Assembly (NCBI RefSeq): GCF_029238095.1 | Contig: NZ_JAQWGS010000014.1 | Span: 1-42,124 of the forward strand | Origin: Lacinutrix sp. | GTDB taxonomy: Bacteria > Bacteroidota > Bacteroidia > Flavobacteriales > Flavobacteriaceae | Direction of reading: 5' to 3' | Length of the DNA stretch: 42,124 bases | Shown here: positions 1-8,530 of the stretch, piece by piece | How the letters are laid out: each line of letters begins with the position of its first letter | Numbering within the stretch: the stretch's first letter is position 1 | Position numbers and translations under genes: made by a program | Notes under the pieces: model-generated | Told to the model about the DNA's origin: nothing | Database searches by the model: none | What the model saw: only the letters and a program-made list of their open reading frames with translations

Positions 1-10
1 GTACTTTACT

Positions 11-54
11 AAATCATAATTGTTTGAAAATCAAATAATTATGATTTTTTTATT
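11..54 (+). terminator. Strong intrinsic terminator of an off-window gene
   Basis: The arms AAATCATAATT (11-21) and AATTATGATTT (37-47) are perfectly complementary. The stem continues inward through TTTG and CAAA to a very small loop. A T-rich tail follows directly. It most likely ends a rightward transcript entering from the left edge; the AT-rich arms could also work in the other direction. Confidence 0.75.
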
Positions 55-1991
55 TATTTTTTTGCCGAAAAATTGCCGAATATCTCACAAATATTTTCCT
101 ATTTTCACTTTCAATAATAGCTTTTCTATTCTCTTACTTCAAGTAAATAACATTTAAACTTTAATGTGAGAAACAGTAAAGCAAAACCAAAATATATTTC
201 TATTTTAGGCTTATTAAAAAATTACAGTTATTAATGTCATTATTTCAAACCTCAGTATTAAAGCAACATTTAAGTTTACAAGACAACGATGTTATAACCA
301 AAGCTTATAAAAAATATACTAAGTATTTTTTAAATCCAACCATACAAGATAATATTCGCAGTTCTAAGGAAGAAGAATATCAAGGTATATTTCTAACCGA
401 GTTGTTTGTAAATATTTTAGATTACACGCTTAAACCTAAAGCAGATTTTAATTTAGTAGCAGAATATAAAAACCAAAACAACGCACGTAAAGCAGATGGT
501 GCAATATTAAAAAACGATATTGTTATTGGTGTAATAGAATTAAAGGCACAAATACAAAAGACTTAGAGAGCATACGCAAACAAGCATTCGACTATAAAGC
601 AAACCAAAAAGGATGCGTGTATGTAATAACCTCTAACTTCGAGAAACTACGCTTTTATATTAATGATGCGACAGAGTTTTTAGAGTTTAACCTATTCGAG
701 TTATCTCCAGAGCGTTTCGCTTTATTTTACTTATGCCTACAAAAGGATAATGTAATAAATAATAAACCTTTAAAAATTAAAGAAGCATCTGTAGTAGAAA
801 AAGAGCAAATTACTAAACAATTTTATAAAGACTATTCTTTATTTAAGCGTGAACTATATAGAGATTTAGTAAAACGAAATGCCAAACAACTAAAAGCACA
901 AGCATCTAACAATACAAATGATGCACAAACCGAAGAACAAAAAGCCGAACAACTAAAACTAGAAAAAAACGTTAAGCTTACACTCTTTAAAAAATCACAA
1001 AAACTAATAGACCGTTACCTCTTTATTTTCTTTGCAGAAGATCGTGGTTTATTACCACCAAACAGTACGCAACAAATATTAGATAAATGGAAGGCAGATG
1101 TAGATTTTGGAGACGATAGACCACTATACAACCTCTTTAAACAATATTTTAAGTTTCTAGACCAAGGAAGACAAGGCACAACCAATAGAGCCGAAATTTA
1201 TGCCTATAATGGTGGTTTGTTTAAAGAAGATAAACTACTAGATAGTTTAGATATTGACAACGAATTACTATATAAATACACACAACAATTAGCAGCCTAC
1301 GATTTTGAAAGCCAAGTAGATGTTAATATTTTAGGACACATTTTTGAAAACTCTTTAAACGAAATTGAAAGCGTTAATGCAGAAATTGAAGGTGGTGATT
1401 TTGATAAGCAAACATCCAAGCGTAAAAAAGATGGTGTATTCTACACACCAAAATACATTACTAAATATATAGTTGAAAATACTATTGGTAAATTGTGCGA
1501 CCAAAAGAAAACCGAACTAGGCTTTAAAGAAGAAGAATATTTTAAAGGCAGAAAGAATAGAAATAAAGCAACCATTACAAAATTAGTAACCATTCTAGAT
1601 GAATATAGAGATTGGTTACTACAACTCACTATATGCGACCCAGCATGTGGCTCTGGTGCATTTTTAAACCAAGCGTTAGATTTTTTAATAAAAGAACACA
1701 CCTATATAGATGAGTTGAAGACTAAAGTTTTAGGTGGAGGTTTACAATTTCCAGATATAGAAAACACCATTCTTGAAAACAATATTTATGGTGTAGACCT
1801 TAACGAAGAATCTGTAGAGATAGCAAAATTATCGCTTTGGCTACGTACAGCACAACCAAGACGTAAATTAAACAATTTAAATAGTAATATTAAATGTGGA
1901 AACTCTTTAATAGATAGTAAAGCAGTTGCAGGAGATAAAGCCTTTAACTGGGAGGAGCAATTTCCTAAAGTGTTTAATCCAACAACAGAAA

Positions 1992-2020
1992 CGTCATTGC
2001 GAGGTACGAAGCAATCTCTT
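1992..2020 (+). repeat. Dispersed REP-like element (half unit) inside the R-M gene
   Basis: The stretch starting CGTCATTGCGAGG and continuing ACGAAGCAATCTC matches a repeat unit I recognise from many bacterial genomes, where it is often intergenic and in inverted pairs. Here a single half unit lies in frame and encodes TSLRGTKQSL, between methyltransferase motif I and the NPPY motif. The identification is from memory; no second copy was noticed in this window. Confidence 0.6.
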
Positions 2021-2653
2021 GAAAAGAAAGGTGGTTTTGATGTAATTATTGGGAATCCGCCTTATGTTTTGTGTCAGCCTTCAAATACAGACGAAAAGAC
2101 TTTAAGTTTTTACAAAAAATTTAAAGTTGCTAGTTATAAAATAGATTTGTTTCACTTGTTTTATGAAAACTCAATAAATTTGATTACTCAAAATGGCAAA
2201 TTAGGATTTATTACACCAAATACTTTTTTAACAAACAAATATATAAAACCTCTTAGAGCCTTTATTTTAAACAATAGTTTTATTGATGAATTAATAAATT
2301 ATGAAGATTCAGTTTTTATTGACGCAGGTGTAGATGTAGCTACTTTAATTCTATCAAAAAATAATTCTAAAAATGAGGCAATAAATATTTATTCAAGTAA
2401 TAAAGGTCACCTAATGAGTTTGGGTAGTAAATCTCAATTAAAATGGATTGATGATCCTGAACATTCTTTCAATATTAATTTATCCACCAGTTTTACCATT
2501 AATATAGATGAATGTAAAAAGATTGAAGAGTTCTGTAGTGTTACGTTTGGTTTACAAACTAAAGACAAATCAACATATGTATCTGAATTAAAAGAAGGAG
2601 ATGATTGGGAGCATTGTTATACAGGAAAAGATATAGGTAGATATTATTTAGAC

Positions 2654-2740
2654 ATATCCATATGAGTCAAATGCAGCTATTGGCTCTGGATTACCTACTT
2701 GTCTTACCACAATTTTGTTAGAATGATGTATATCCATATG
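2654..2740. repeat. Micro-inverted segment between two ATATCCATATG copies
   Basis: The 11-mer ATATCCATATG occurs at 2654-2664 and 2730-2740; its CATATG core is palindromic, so the copies are also inverted at the core. Between them the minus strand reads KIVVRQVGNPEPIAAFDSY, a sequence typical of the C-terminal half of Eco57I-like enzymes, while the rest of the gene is on the plus strand. Re-inverting at the CATATG cores joins ...AAFDSY to ADGKQLFQKI in one frame, consistent with inversion. The upstream junction stays out of frame, so an indel or deletion must also have occurred. Confidence 0.6.
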
Positions 2741-2844
2741 CTGATGGGAAGCAGTTGTTTCAAAAAATTAAAGGTTATCAGTTAAAATCTTTACCTATTA
2801 AAGTTGCCAGTTCTCTTGAACAAAATACATACGTCGAGACTTAA

Positions 2845-3078
2845 AGGTCCTTCTAAATCAATAACTTCACTTGCTGCTCCTACTGAGTTTAGCACGAAAT
2901 TAAAATAGTTGAAAATTCTTAAAAAATAAACAAAAACTTCTATTGATTTTGATTCACGAACACTTAAAACAATAGAAGCGATGTAAGTAAATTGCAATTG
3001 TAGAGCAGCGTTAATTGTTGTTAGCAATAGGTTTTATATACAGTAAAGCGTTTAGTTCGCCTACAATAATTACAAATA
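2845..3078. other. Intergenic region without a recognisable gene
   Basis: The stretch 2666-3152 has no intact gene. Up to 2844 it holds the rearranged tail of the restriction gene. From 2845 to 3078 I see only low-complexity AT-rich sequence; a 78-codon minus-strand frame at 2791-3027 has no recognisable motif and overlaps the restriction gene tail. A terminator follows at 3079. Confidence 0.5.
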
Positions 3079-3119
3079 GAAAAGCATGAACTGTAAAGTT
3101 GATGCTTTTCACTTTTTAT
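3079..3119 (+). terminator. Intrinsic terminator upstream of the HupE-like gene
   Basis: GAAAAGCATgAACT (3079-3092) pairs with AGTTgATGCTTTTC (3097-3110) across a GTAA loop, with one internal G-G mismatch. A T run follows at 3113-3117. It separates the restriction pseudogene from the next gene. Confidence 0.65.
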
Positions 3120-3152
3120 TATATCTTTACAACATCCTAAATATAATCTACA

Positions 3153-3743
3153 ATGCTCGAGGAACTTTGGTTTAACGTACACTATGGTATTAATCATGTT
3201 TTAGATATTAATGCCTACGATCATGTTTTATTTTTAATTGTTTTAACGGTTCCGTTTATGTTTAAAGACTGGAAGCGTGTATTTCTATTAGTATCCATGT
3301 TTACTTTAGGGCATACATTGTCTCTAATTTTAGCCACTTATGGAGCTGTTAAAGTGTCTGCAGATATTGTAGAATTTCTTATACCAGCGTCTATTTTAAT
3401 TGCGGCACTTTTTAATGTTTTTACTTCTGGAAAAGGCGCACAGAAAGAAAAAATAGGTTTGTTATTTATCACAACATTGTTTTTTGGTTTAATTCATGGT
3501 TTGGGTTTTGCCAGAGAGTTTAAATTATTAGTTGGTGGAGACGATAACAAATTACTAGCATTATTAGAGTTTGCTTTAGGTATTGAAATAGCGCAAATTA
3601 TTATTGTGTTTATCGTACTATTTTTAGGTTACTTAACACAAACGCTTTTTAGATTTACTAAACGCGATTGGATTATGGTTGTTTCTGCAATTGTAGTTGG
3701 TTTAGTAATACCAATGTTGCTAAATAGTCCGCTATTACAATAG
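3153..3743 (+). CDS. HupE/UreJ-like integral membrane protein
   Basis: A 196-residue membrane protein that resembles the HupE/UreJ_2 group. The classical HupE and UreJ proteins are linked to nickel or cobalt handling for hydrogenase and urease; the flavobacterial versions have no proven role. It has about six hydrophobic segments. A histidine-containing motif HxxxHVLDINAYDH lies near the N terminus (residues 10-23), and HTLSL and HGLGFA lie in later helices. These buried histidines are the usual hint of metal transport. No hydrogenase or urease gene is in the window. A -7-like TATCTTTA at 3122-3129 lies 24 bases upstream of the ATG. It stands as a single gene between a terminator and the dCMP deaminase unit. 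Confidence 0.8.
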   Translation: MLEELWFNVHYGINHVLDINAYDHVLFLIVLTVPFMFKDWKRVFLLVSMFTLGHTLSLILATYGAVKVSADIVEFLIPASILIAALFNVFTSGKGAQKEKIGLLFITTLFFGLIHGLGFAREFKLLVGGDDNKLLALLEFALGIEIAQIIIVFIVLFLGYLTQTLFRFTKRDWIMVVSAIVVGLVIPMLLNSPLLQ

Positions 3744-3782
3744 ACTTAGCCTAAAATTATCTTAAAACTTCATTAATAGCAT

Positions 3783-3812
3783 TGTAATTAAAATACGAAC
3801 ACGCTATCTTCG
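3783..3812 (+). promoter_or_regulatory. Probable promoter of the leader ORF/dCMP deaminase unit
   Basis: TTG at 3782-3784 is followed after 20 bases by TATCTTCG (3805-3812), one base off the Bacteroidota TAnnTTTG -7 element. Transcription would start just before the small ORF at 3831. Confidence 0.45.
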
Positions 3813-3830
3813 TTAAATTAACAGCTTAAA

Positions 3831-3911
3831 ATGCGTGAAGGATTGAGACATTTGTTGAAGCTCTTTTTTATTTTTTTTAAAAAAAGCGACTGCCGAAAGC
3901 CTGGTTTTTAA
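3831..3911 (+). CDS. Candidate 26-residue leader peptide or small protein
   Basis: A small ORF starts 18 bases after the promoter candidate and ends 41 bases before the dCMP deaminase start. The peptide begins MREGLRHLL, passes through KLFFIFFK and ends KKSDCRKPGF. The hydrophobic core KLFFIFFK recurs, with very similar DNA, in another tiny ORF at 16252-16299. It could be a leader peptide that controls the downstream operon, a genuine small membrane peptide, or chance in a T-rich stretch. No function is assigned. Confidence 0.35.
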   Translation: MREGLRHLLKLFFIFFKKSDCRKPGF

Positions 3912-3952
3912 TTTTTTAAATTAAAAATACGCCCAAATTGTAAAAATTATAA

Positions 3953-4384
3953 ATGACTAAAATTAAACAGAATAAATATGATAAAGCCTATTTAAGGATT
4001 GCAGAAGAGTGGGGAAAACTATCTCACTGTAAGCGTAGGCAGGTAGGTGCTATTATTGTAAAAGGACGTATGATTATTAGTGATGGTTTTAATGGTACTC
4101 CAACAGGTTTCGAGAATTATTGCGAAGATGATGAGGGTTATACAAAATGGTTCGTTTTACATGCAGAAGCAAATGCTATTTTAAAAGTAGCAGCTTCTAC
4201 ACAATCTTGTAAAGGTGCAACATTATATATTACTTTGTCTCCATGTAAGGAGTGCAGCAAATTGATACATCAAGCTGGTATAGTTCGTGTAGTATATAAA
4301 GAAGGCTATAAAGACGATTCTGGATTGCGCTTTTTAGAAAAAGCAGGAATCGTGTTAGAAAAAATAGAAGATTTAACGGCTTAA
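3953..4384 (+). CDS. Deoxycytidylate (dCMP) deaminase family protein
   Basis: Zinc-dependent deaminase of 143 residues, likely converting dCMP to dUMP and so feeding thymidylate synthesis in the cytoplasm. The catalytic motif H70-A-E72 and the zinc ligands in P97-C98-x-x-C101 are present, with a further cysteine-histidine set (H25, C26, C57) as seen in ComEB/dCMP deaminases. Length is normal for the family. It is the first full gene of a likely two-gene unit; the S41 protease begins 17 bases downstream. A candidate promoter and a small ORF lie upstream (3783-3911). The exact substrate is inferred from family resemblance. Confidence 0.87.
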   Translation: MTKIKQNKYDKAYLRIAEEWGKLSHCKRRQVGAIIVKGRMIISDGFNGTPTGFENYCEDDEGYTKWFVLHAEANAILKVAASTQSCKGATLYITLSPCKECSKLIHQAGIVRVVYKEGYKDDSGLRFLEKAGIVLEKIEDLTA

Positions 4385-4401
4385 ACATTTAGATTATAGA
4401 G

Positions 4402-6003
4402 ATGAAATTAAACAAAAAATACTTGCCATTGCTTTTAGGAACTGCTATTGCTTTGGGTATTTTTATTGGAGGCTCTTTAGATTTTAATGATACTGCAGAT
4501 AGTCTTTTTACCTCTAACAGTAAAAAAGACAAACTAAACAGGCTTATAGATTATATAGACCACGACTATGTAGAGGAGGTTAATACAGATAGTATTGTAG
4601 ATGTTACAGTTAACGGAATATTAGAAAACTTAGATCCACATTCTGTTTATATTCCTAAAGAAAATATGCAAAGTGTTACCGAAAACATGAAAGGAGACTT
4701 TGTTGGTATTGGCATTAGTTTTTACACCCATAAAGATACTATTACTGTAATTAGAACCATAGAAAAAGGCCCAAGCGAACGTGCTGGTTTAAAGGGAGGA
4801 GACCGAATAATTACTGCAGATGGAGATTCGCTTTTTGGTAGAGATCTCACCAATGGAGATTTAGTAAAAAAGCTAAAAGGCCCAAAAAACACAGATGTTG
4901 TTTTAGAAGTTATTAGAAAAGGAGAACCAAAACCACTAAAATTTAATGTTACTCGTGGTGTCATTCCAATTGTAAGTGTAGATGCGGCTTATATGCTAAC
5001 CGAAACACTTGGTTACATTAAAATAAATCGTTTTGCAGAATCCACGTATAAAGAATTTAAAAAAGAATTAACAAAGCTTAAAAAAGAAGGTGCTACAGAA
5101 ATAGCTTTGGATTTAAGAGGTAATCCAGGAGGTTTTTTAGGTGTTGCTGAAAAAATTATTGACGAATTTTTAGAAAATAATAAGCTTATTCTATTTACAA
5201 AAAATAAAAAAGGAAAAATAGAAAATAGTTACGCAACACGCAGAGGTTCTTTTGAGAAAGGTCATGTTTATGTTTTAATCGACGAAAATTCGGCATCTGC
5301 TAGTGAAATTGTTGCAGGAGCATTACAAGATAACGATAAAGGTACTATTGTTGGACGTCGTTCTTATGGCAAAGGCTTAGTGCAAAGAGAAATGCAATTA
5401 GGAGATGGCAGTGCAGTTAGATTAACCGTTTCTAGGTATTATACACCAACAGGACGTTCTATACAACGCGCTTACGAAAATGGAAATAGAGATTATTTTG
5501 ACGACTATTATTCTAGAATAAATAGTGGAGAGTTGTTAGATGCTGAAAAAATAGAGGTTGCAGATTCTCTAAAATTTACAACACCAAAAGGTAAAATAGT
5601 ATATGGAGGAGGAGGTATTATTCCTGATGTTTTTGTTCCCTTAGATTTAGGCATGCAAAACGAAACTATAACCTTTTTACAACGTCGAGGTTATTTTAAT
5701 AATTTTGCTTTCGAACAATTAGAAAAAGACAGAGCTGTTTTTAAAGACTTCTCTAAAGCAGACTATTTAATTAATTTTGAAATAACAGATCAAGTTGTAG
5801 AAGAGTTTCAAAAGTATTTAAATGTAAAAAGAAAAACGAGTATTGTTTTTATTACCTACAAAGAAGAAGTAAAACAATATATAAAAGCTGCACTTGCCAA
5901 TCAGCTTTTTGGCACTGGAGCTTTTGAAGAGGTCATTAACCAAAAAGATACAATGGTAAATGAAGTGATACATTTGAGTTTAAATAAAGACTTTACAAAT
6001 TAA
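4402..6003 (+). CDS. S41 family C-terminal processing peptidase with PDZ domain
   Basis: Periplasmic serine protease of the CtpA/Prc type, 533 residues, which cuts C-terminal ends of envelope proteins. An N-terminal signal or anchor helix (about residues 7-24) is followed by a helical region, a PDZ domain (about 85-180, with the GGD and AGLKGGD loop) and the S41 catalytic core. The nucleophile is S299 in SASASE and the general base is K324 in SYGKG, a spacing of 25 as in E. coli Prc. A C-terminal extension of about 130 residues follows the core. It lies 17 bases after the dCMP deaminase gene and is probably cotranscribed. Its stop overlaps by 4 bases the end of the convergent oxidoreductase gene. 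Confidence 0.9.
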   Translation: MKLNKKYLPLLLGTAIALGIFIGGSLDFNDTADSLFTSNSKKDKLNRLIDYIDHDYVEEVNTDSIVDVTVNGILENLDPHSVYIPKENMQSVTENMKGDFVGIGISFYTHKDTITVIRTIEKGPSERAGLKGGDRIITADGDSLFGRDLTNGDLVKKLKGPKNTDVVLEVIRKGEPKPLKFNVTRGVIPIVSVDAAYMLTETLGYIKINRFAESTYKEFKKELTKLKKEGATEIALDLRGNPGGFLGVAEKIIDEFLENNKLILFTKNKKGKIENSYATRRGSFEKGHVYVLIDENSASASEIVAGALQDNDKGTIVGRRSYGKGLVQREMQLGDGSAVRLTVSRYYTPTGRSIQRAYENGNRDYFDDYYSRINSGELLDAEKIEVADSLKFTTPKGKIVYGGGGIIPDVFVPLDLGMQNETITFLQRRGYFNNFAFEQLEKDRAVFKDFSKADYLINFEITDQVVEEFQKYLNVKRKTSIVFITYKEEVKQYIKAALANQLFGTGAFEEVINQKDTMVNEVIHLSLNKDFTN

Positions 6004-6602
6004 ATTTTATCGTGTACTTTAGTATGCGTTCCGTTATTCCATAACGTTAAAATATCTGTAGCTACGTGTGCTCCACTTCCAGAAGCGATAGCAAATTGAC
6101 TGCGCCAACCAGCTAAAGTACCAGCAACGTATAAATTATGTGTAATTAAATGGTTTGTATTTTCTAACCAAATTCTATCCTTTTCTATGGCAGCTCTTGG
6201 GTGTGGTTTAACATAATCTTCTAGACCTTTTATTGTTAAAAGGTTAGTGTACCCAACGGCAACAACAACAAGCTTAGTTTTGTATTGGCTTTTATTTGTA
6301 GACACTAAAAAATAGTCTCCAATTTTAGTGATTTCAGAGACCTTTTCCTTTTCTATTTGGGTAATTTCAGGATATAAACGCTCTAATTGTAGTTTCCCAT
6401 CACTTAAAAGATCTTTACCTAAAGTGCCAGGCTTCAAGCCTAAAACATTATTAAATAAAGCATTTTGTAGATGAGATGCTTTTTGGTGCGTAATTATTGC
6501 TACTTTTTTATCCTTTGCAAAAGGTTTTTTAAGGCCTGAACCTAAAACTAAAGCACAAGATAATCCAGCAGCTCCTCCACCAATAATTAAGGCATCTAAC
6601 AT
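6000..6602 (-). CDS. Small FAD-dependent oxidoreductase (thioredoxin-reductase-like fold)
   Basis: A 200-residue flavoprotein. The N terminus carries the dinucleotide-binding motif GGGAAGL (about residues 8-14), and the C terminus has a thioredoxin-reductase-like flavin motif, VAGTLAGWRSQFAIASGSG. There is no second NAD(P)H-binding domain and no CxxC redox pair, so it is about 100 residues shorter than thioredoxin reductase. Electron donor and substrate cannot be read from the sequence. Its ATG follows directly on the stop codon of the small membrane protein upstream (TAA-ATG), which suggests translational coupling. It converges on the S41 protease gene with a 4-base overlap. Confidence 0.75.
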   Translation of the reverse strand: MLDALIIGGGAAGLSCALVLGSGLKKPFAKDKKVAIITHQKASHLQNALFNNVLGLKPGTLGKDLLSDGKLQLERLYPEITQIEKEKVSEITKIGDYFLVSTNKSQYKTKLVVVAVGYTNLLTIKGLEDYVKPHPRAAIEKDRIWLENTNHLITHNLYVAGTLAGWRSQFAIASGSGAHVATDILTLWNNGTHTKVHDKI

Positions 6603-6800
6603 TTAATTTTTGCTCTTTTCTTCAATTTTTTTTGAAATTCTTAAAATTTGAAGTAATAATATTGCGCAAAGTGCAGAAACTATTGTAATAATTGCTATCA
6701 TGCTCTCGCCTTCAAGAAGACCTTCAAAATCAAGTTTTCTAGCGTTATAAATTATTAAACCAATTGCTATAATGTTAAGTATTAGTGTAAAAATTTTCAT
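6603..6800 (-). CDS. Small two-helix membrane protein, unknown function
   Basis: A 65-residue protein with two predicted transmembrane segments (about residues 3-19 and 33-52) and a lysine-rich C-terminal tail, suggesting a positively charged cytoplasmic end. I do not recognise a family. Its stop codon abuts the start of the FAD oxidoreductase, so the two probably form an operon. A TAACTTTG match to the -7 element lies on the minus strand at 6877-6884, overlapping the end of marC, and could be the promoter. Confidence 0.65.
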   Translation of the reverse strand: MKIFTLILNIIAIGLIIYNARKLDFEGLLEGESMIAIITIVSALCAILLLQILRISKKIEEKSKN

Positions 6801-6881
6801 GTTGTTATATCTATTTTATCAACCGTTAGTTAATAATTATAGTAACCTATAAGTTTAACAGTTTTGTTAATTGTTGCAAAG

Positions 6882-7463
6882 TTAAGCAAAAAGAATTTTA
6901 ACGTTATGTGCAAATAACTTGATAGCTATTGCAAGTAGTATTACACCAAATACTTTTCTAATAATACTAATACCGTTTTGTCCTATTAAACGCTCGATTC
7001 TACGAGATGTTTTTAAAACAATATAAATAACTATAACATTCATTAAAACAGCTAAAATGATGTTTTCTATTTCGTATTCTGCTCTTAATGAAAGCAAAGT
7101 AGTTAAACTTCCAGGACCAGCAATTAAAGGAAATGCCAGCGGAAAAACAGAGGCAGTTAATGGGCTGTTATCGTCATCTTTATATAATGTAATGCCTAAA
7201 ATCATTTCTAAAGCTATAAAGAATAATATAAAAGAGCCAGCTACAGCAAAAGAACTCACATCTATACCAATAAGGTTTAAAATACTTTTACCTAGAAACA
7301 AGAAAGCAATTAAAATAATTCCAGCAATAATAGAAGCTTTTTCACTTTGTATGTGTCCCGCTTTTTTACGTAAATCTATAATAATTGGGATATTACCAAC
7401 AATATCTATTACGGCAAACAGTACCATAAATACTGTAAATATCTCTTTAAAATCAAAATGCAT
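6882..7463 (-). CDS. MarC family integral membrane protein
   Basis: A 193-residue protein of the MarC/NAAT family with about six transmembrane helices. Family features include the N-terminal FMVLFAVIDIVGNIP segment and the central FPLAFPLIAGPGSL motif. Although named after the multiple antibiotic resistance locus, MarC itself is not shown to be a drug pump; the transported substrate is unknown, and some relatives are linked to amino acid export. It is transcribed leftward from a good promoter at 7487-7517 and is followed by the small membrane protein gene on the same strand. Confidence 0.9.
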   Translation of the reverse strand: MHFDFKEIFTVFMVLFAVIDIVGNIPIIIDLRKKAGHIQSEKASIIAGIILIAFLFLGKSILNLIGIDVSSFAVAGSFILFFIALEMILGITLYKDDDNSPLTASVFPLAFPLIAGPGSLTTLLSLRAEYEIENIILAVLMNVIVIYIVLKTSRRIERLIGQNGISIIRKVFGVILLAIAIKLFAHNVKILFA

Positions 7464-7486
7464 AACTATTGTTTTTAAATTTTCGG

Positions 7487-7517
7487 CAAAAGTACTTCTT
7501 AATAAGAGATTTTCAAT
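7487..7517 (-). promoter_or_regulatory. Promoter of marC
   Basis: The minus strand reads ATTG, 19 bases, then TACTTTTG (7494-7487), an exact TAnnTTTG -7 element with correct spacing. The marC ATG lies 23 bases downstream. Confidence 0.6.
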
Positions 7518-7577
7518 ATTAATTTAAGATTAAATTATCTCGAAAATTTACAATACGTAAATTGAAGATTTTCGTCT

Positions 7578-7585
7578 TATATTTG
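7578..7585 (+). promoter_or_regulatory. -7 promoter element of the DUF3109 gene
   Basis: TATATTTG is an exact match to the Bacteroidota TAnnTTTG element and lies 26 bases before the ATG at 7612. No clear -33 TTTG was found at the expected distance. Confidence 0.55.
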
Positions 7586-7611
7586 TCCTTTATTTAGAGA
7601 TTTAATTACGT

Positions 7612-8178
7612 ATGTTTCAATTAGGAAAAACAATAGTTTCGGAAGCTATTATAGAAAACGATTTTGTGTGTAACCTATCTGCATGTAAAGGCGCATGTTG
7701 TATAGATGGAGATGCTGGAGCTCCCTTAACTAAAGACGAAACACAAATACTTGAAGATATTTATCCAAAAGTGAAACCTTTTTTAAGACAAGAAAGTATA
7801 GCTGCTATTGAGGCTCAAGGTACATCTATAACTACTGCTTTAGGTGAGTTAGAAACACCTTTAATTAATGGAGCAGATTGTGCTTATGTTATTTTTGATG
7901 AAAAAAATACAGCATTATGTGCCATTGAAGAAGCTTATAATCAAGGAGAAGTAAGCTGGAAAAAGCCCGTTTCATGCCATTTGTATCCAATACGAGTAAA
8001 AGAGTATACTGAGTTTTCTGCAGTTAATTATGATAAATGGGAAATCTGCGATGATGCTTGTAGTTTAGGAAAAGAATTACAGGTACCAGTTTATAAATTT
8101 GTTAAAGAGGCGCTTATTAGAAAGTTTGGTGAAGATTGGTATTCCGAATTAGAAAAAGTGGCTAGAACAATGCAATAA
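7612..8178 (+). CDS. DUF3109 family cysteine-rich protein
   Basis: A 188-residue protein of the DUF3109 family, related to the YkgJ-type cysteine-cluster proteins. The N-terminal CNLSACKGACC cluster (about residues 20-30) and later cysteines (in CAYV, CAIEE, CHLYPIR and ICDDAC) resemble a zinc or iron-sulfur binding set. No activity is established for the family. It is a single-gene unit with its own -7 element, and it ends 3 bases before a histidine kinase remnant on the other strand. Confidence 0.88.
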   Translation: MFQLGKTIVSEAIIENDFVCNLSACKGACCIDGDAGAPLTKDETQILEDIYPKVKPFLRQESIAAIEAQGTSITTALGELETPLINGADCAYVIFDEKNTALCAIEEAYNQGEVSWKKPVSCHLYPIRVKEYTEFSAVNYDKWEICDDACSLGKELQVPVYKFVKEALIRKFGEDWYSELEKVARTMQ

Positions 8179-8181
8179 TTG

Positions 8182-8406
8182 CTAAGCTGTTTTTAATGTG
8201 TAGGTTTCTTTTATTGGAATATCTATGGTAACTTTAGTACCAATAGCTACATTTTCATTATACAAATCCTCAATAGTTAGCCTATAACAATTGGTGTAAT
8301 TTTTAGAAAAATTCTCTAGACGCTGTTTTGTTAAATCTATACCAACAGACTTTCTTTTAAGTAGTTTGTTTTCTTTAATTTTTGCAGAAGCTAACCAATT
8401 ATACAT
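8182..8406 (-). pseudogene. C-terminal remnant of a LytS/YehU-type sensor histidine kinase
   Basis: A 74-codon frame whose residues from about 18 onward (KSVGIDLTKQRLENF, then YRLTIEDLYNE and GTKVTIDIPI) match the last part of the HATPase domain of flavobacterial LytS-type kinases. The histidine phosphoacceptor domain, the N box and all membrane segments are missing, and the first residues do not look family-like. No LytTR response regulator is nearby. It is best read as the 3' leftover of a deleted gene. It could still be translated, but it cannot be a kinase. Confidence 0.65.
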
Positions 8407-8530
8407 TTTTATGTTTCGTTTTTAAATTTAGTATCTATCTTTATAGAAGATAAGTTTTAGTTAGTTTAAAACGGTTAAGCGATTTATAATATCAATCGCT
8501 TTTAAAGATTACGCTATTAGTCTACCACAT

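Larger units (their letters stand above)
234..2844 (+). pseudogene. Decayed type IIG restriction-modification enzyme (Eco57I-like)
   Basis: This is a fused restriction endonuclease and adenine-N6 methyltransferase gene, broken in several places. The N-terminal part (234-566) holds a PD-(D/E)XK nuclease signature, D88 with E102-x-K104, and stops after 110 residues. One extra A in the A run at 542-544 would restore the frame into the following 682-residue ORF (617-2665). That ORF carries methyltransferase motif I DPACGSG (codons from 1637) and the catalytic motif NPPY (2054-2065). It stops at 2665 where the target-recognition domain should continue. Family-typical C-terminal pieces follow out of order: a KIVVRQ-type segment on the opposite strand at about 2660-2722, then QLKSLPIK on the plus strand up to a stop at 2842-2844. 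Members of this family usually run to about 1000 residues or more. Loss of the recognition domain makes activity unlikely. A sequencing error could explain the frameshift but not the rearranged 3' end. Confidence 0.85.

Noticed and set aside
62..79. Short direct repeat TTGCCGAA separated by three A residues
   Set aside because: Only two 8-base units with no third copy or position relative to a promoter; not enough to call a site.
2791..3027. A 78-codon open frame on the minus strand
   Set aside because: No recognisable motif, no promoter, overlaps the plus-strand tail of the R-M gene, and the composition looks like AT-rich intergenic sequence.
7057..7527. A 156-codon frame antisense to marC
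   Set aside because: Shadow of the MarC gene, which has clear family motifs and its own promoter on the other strand.
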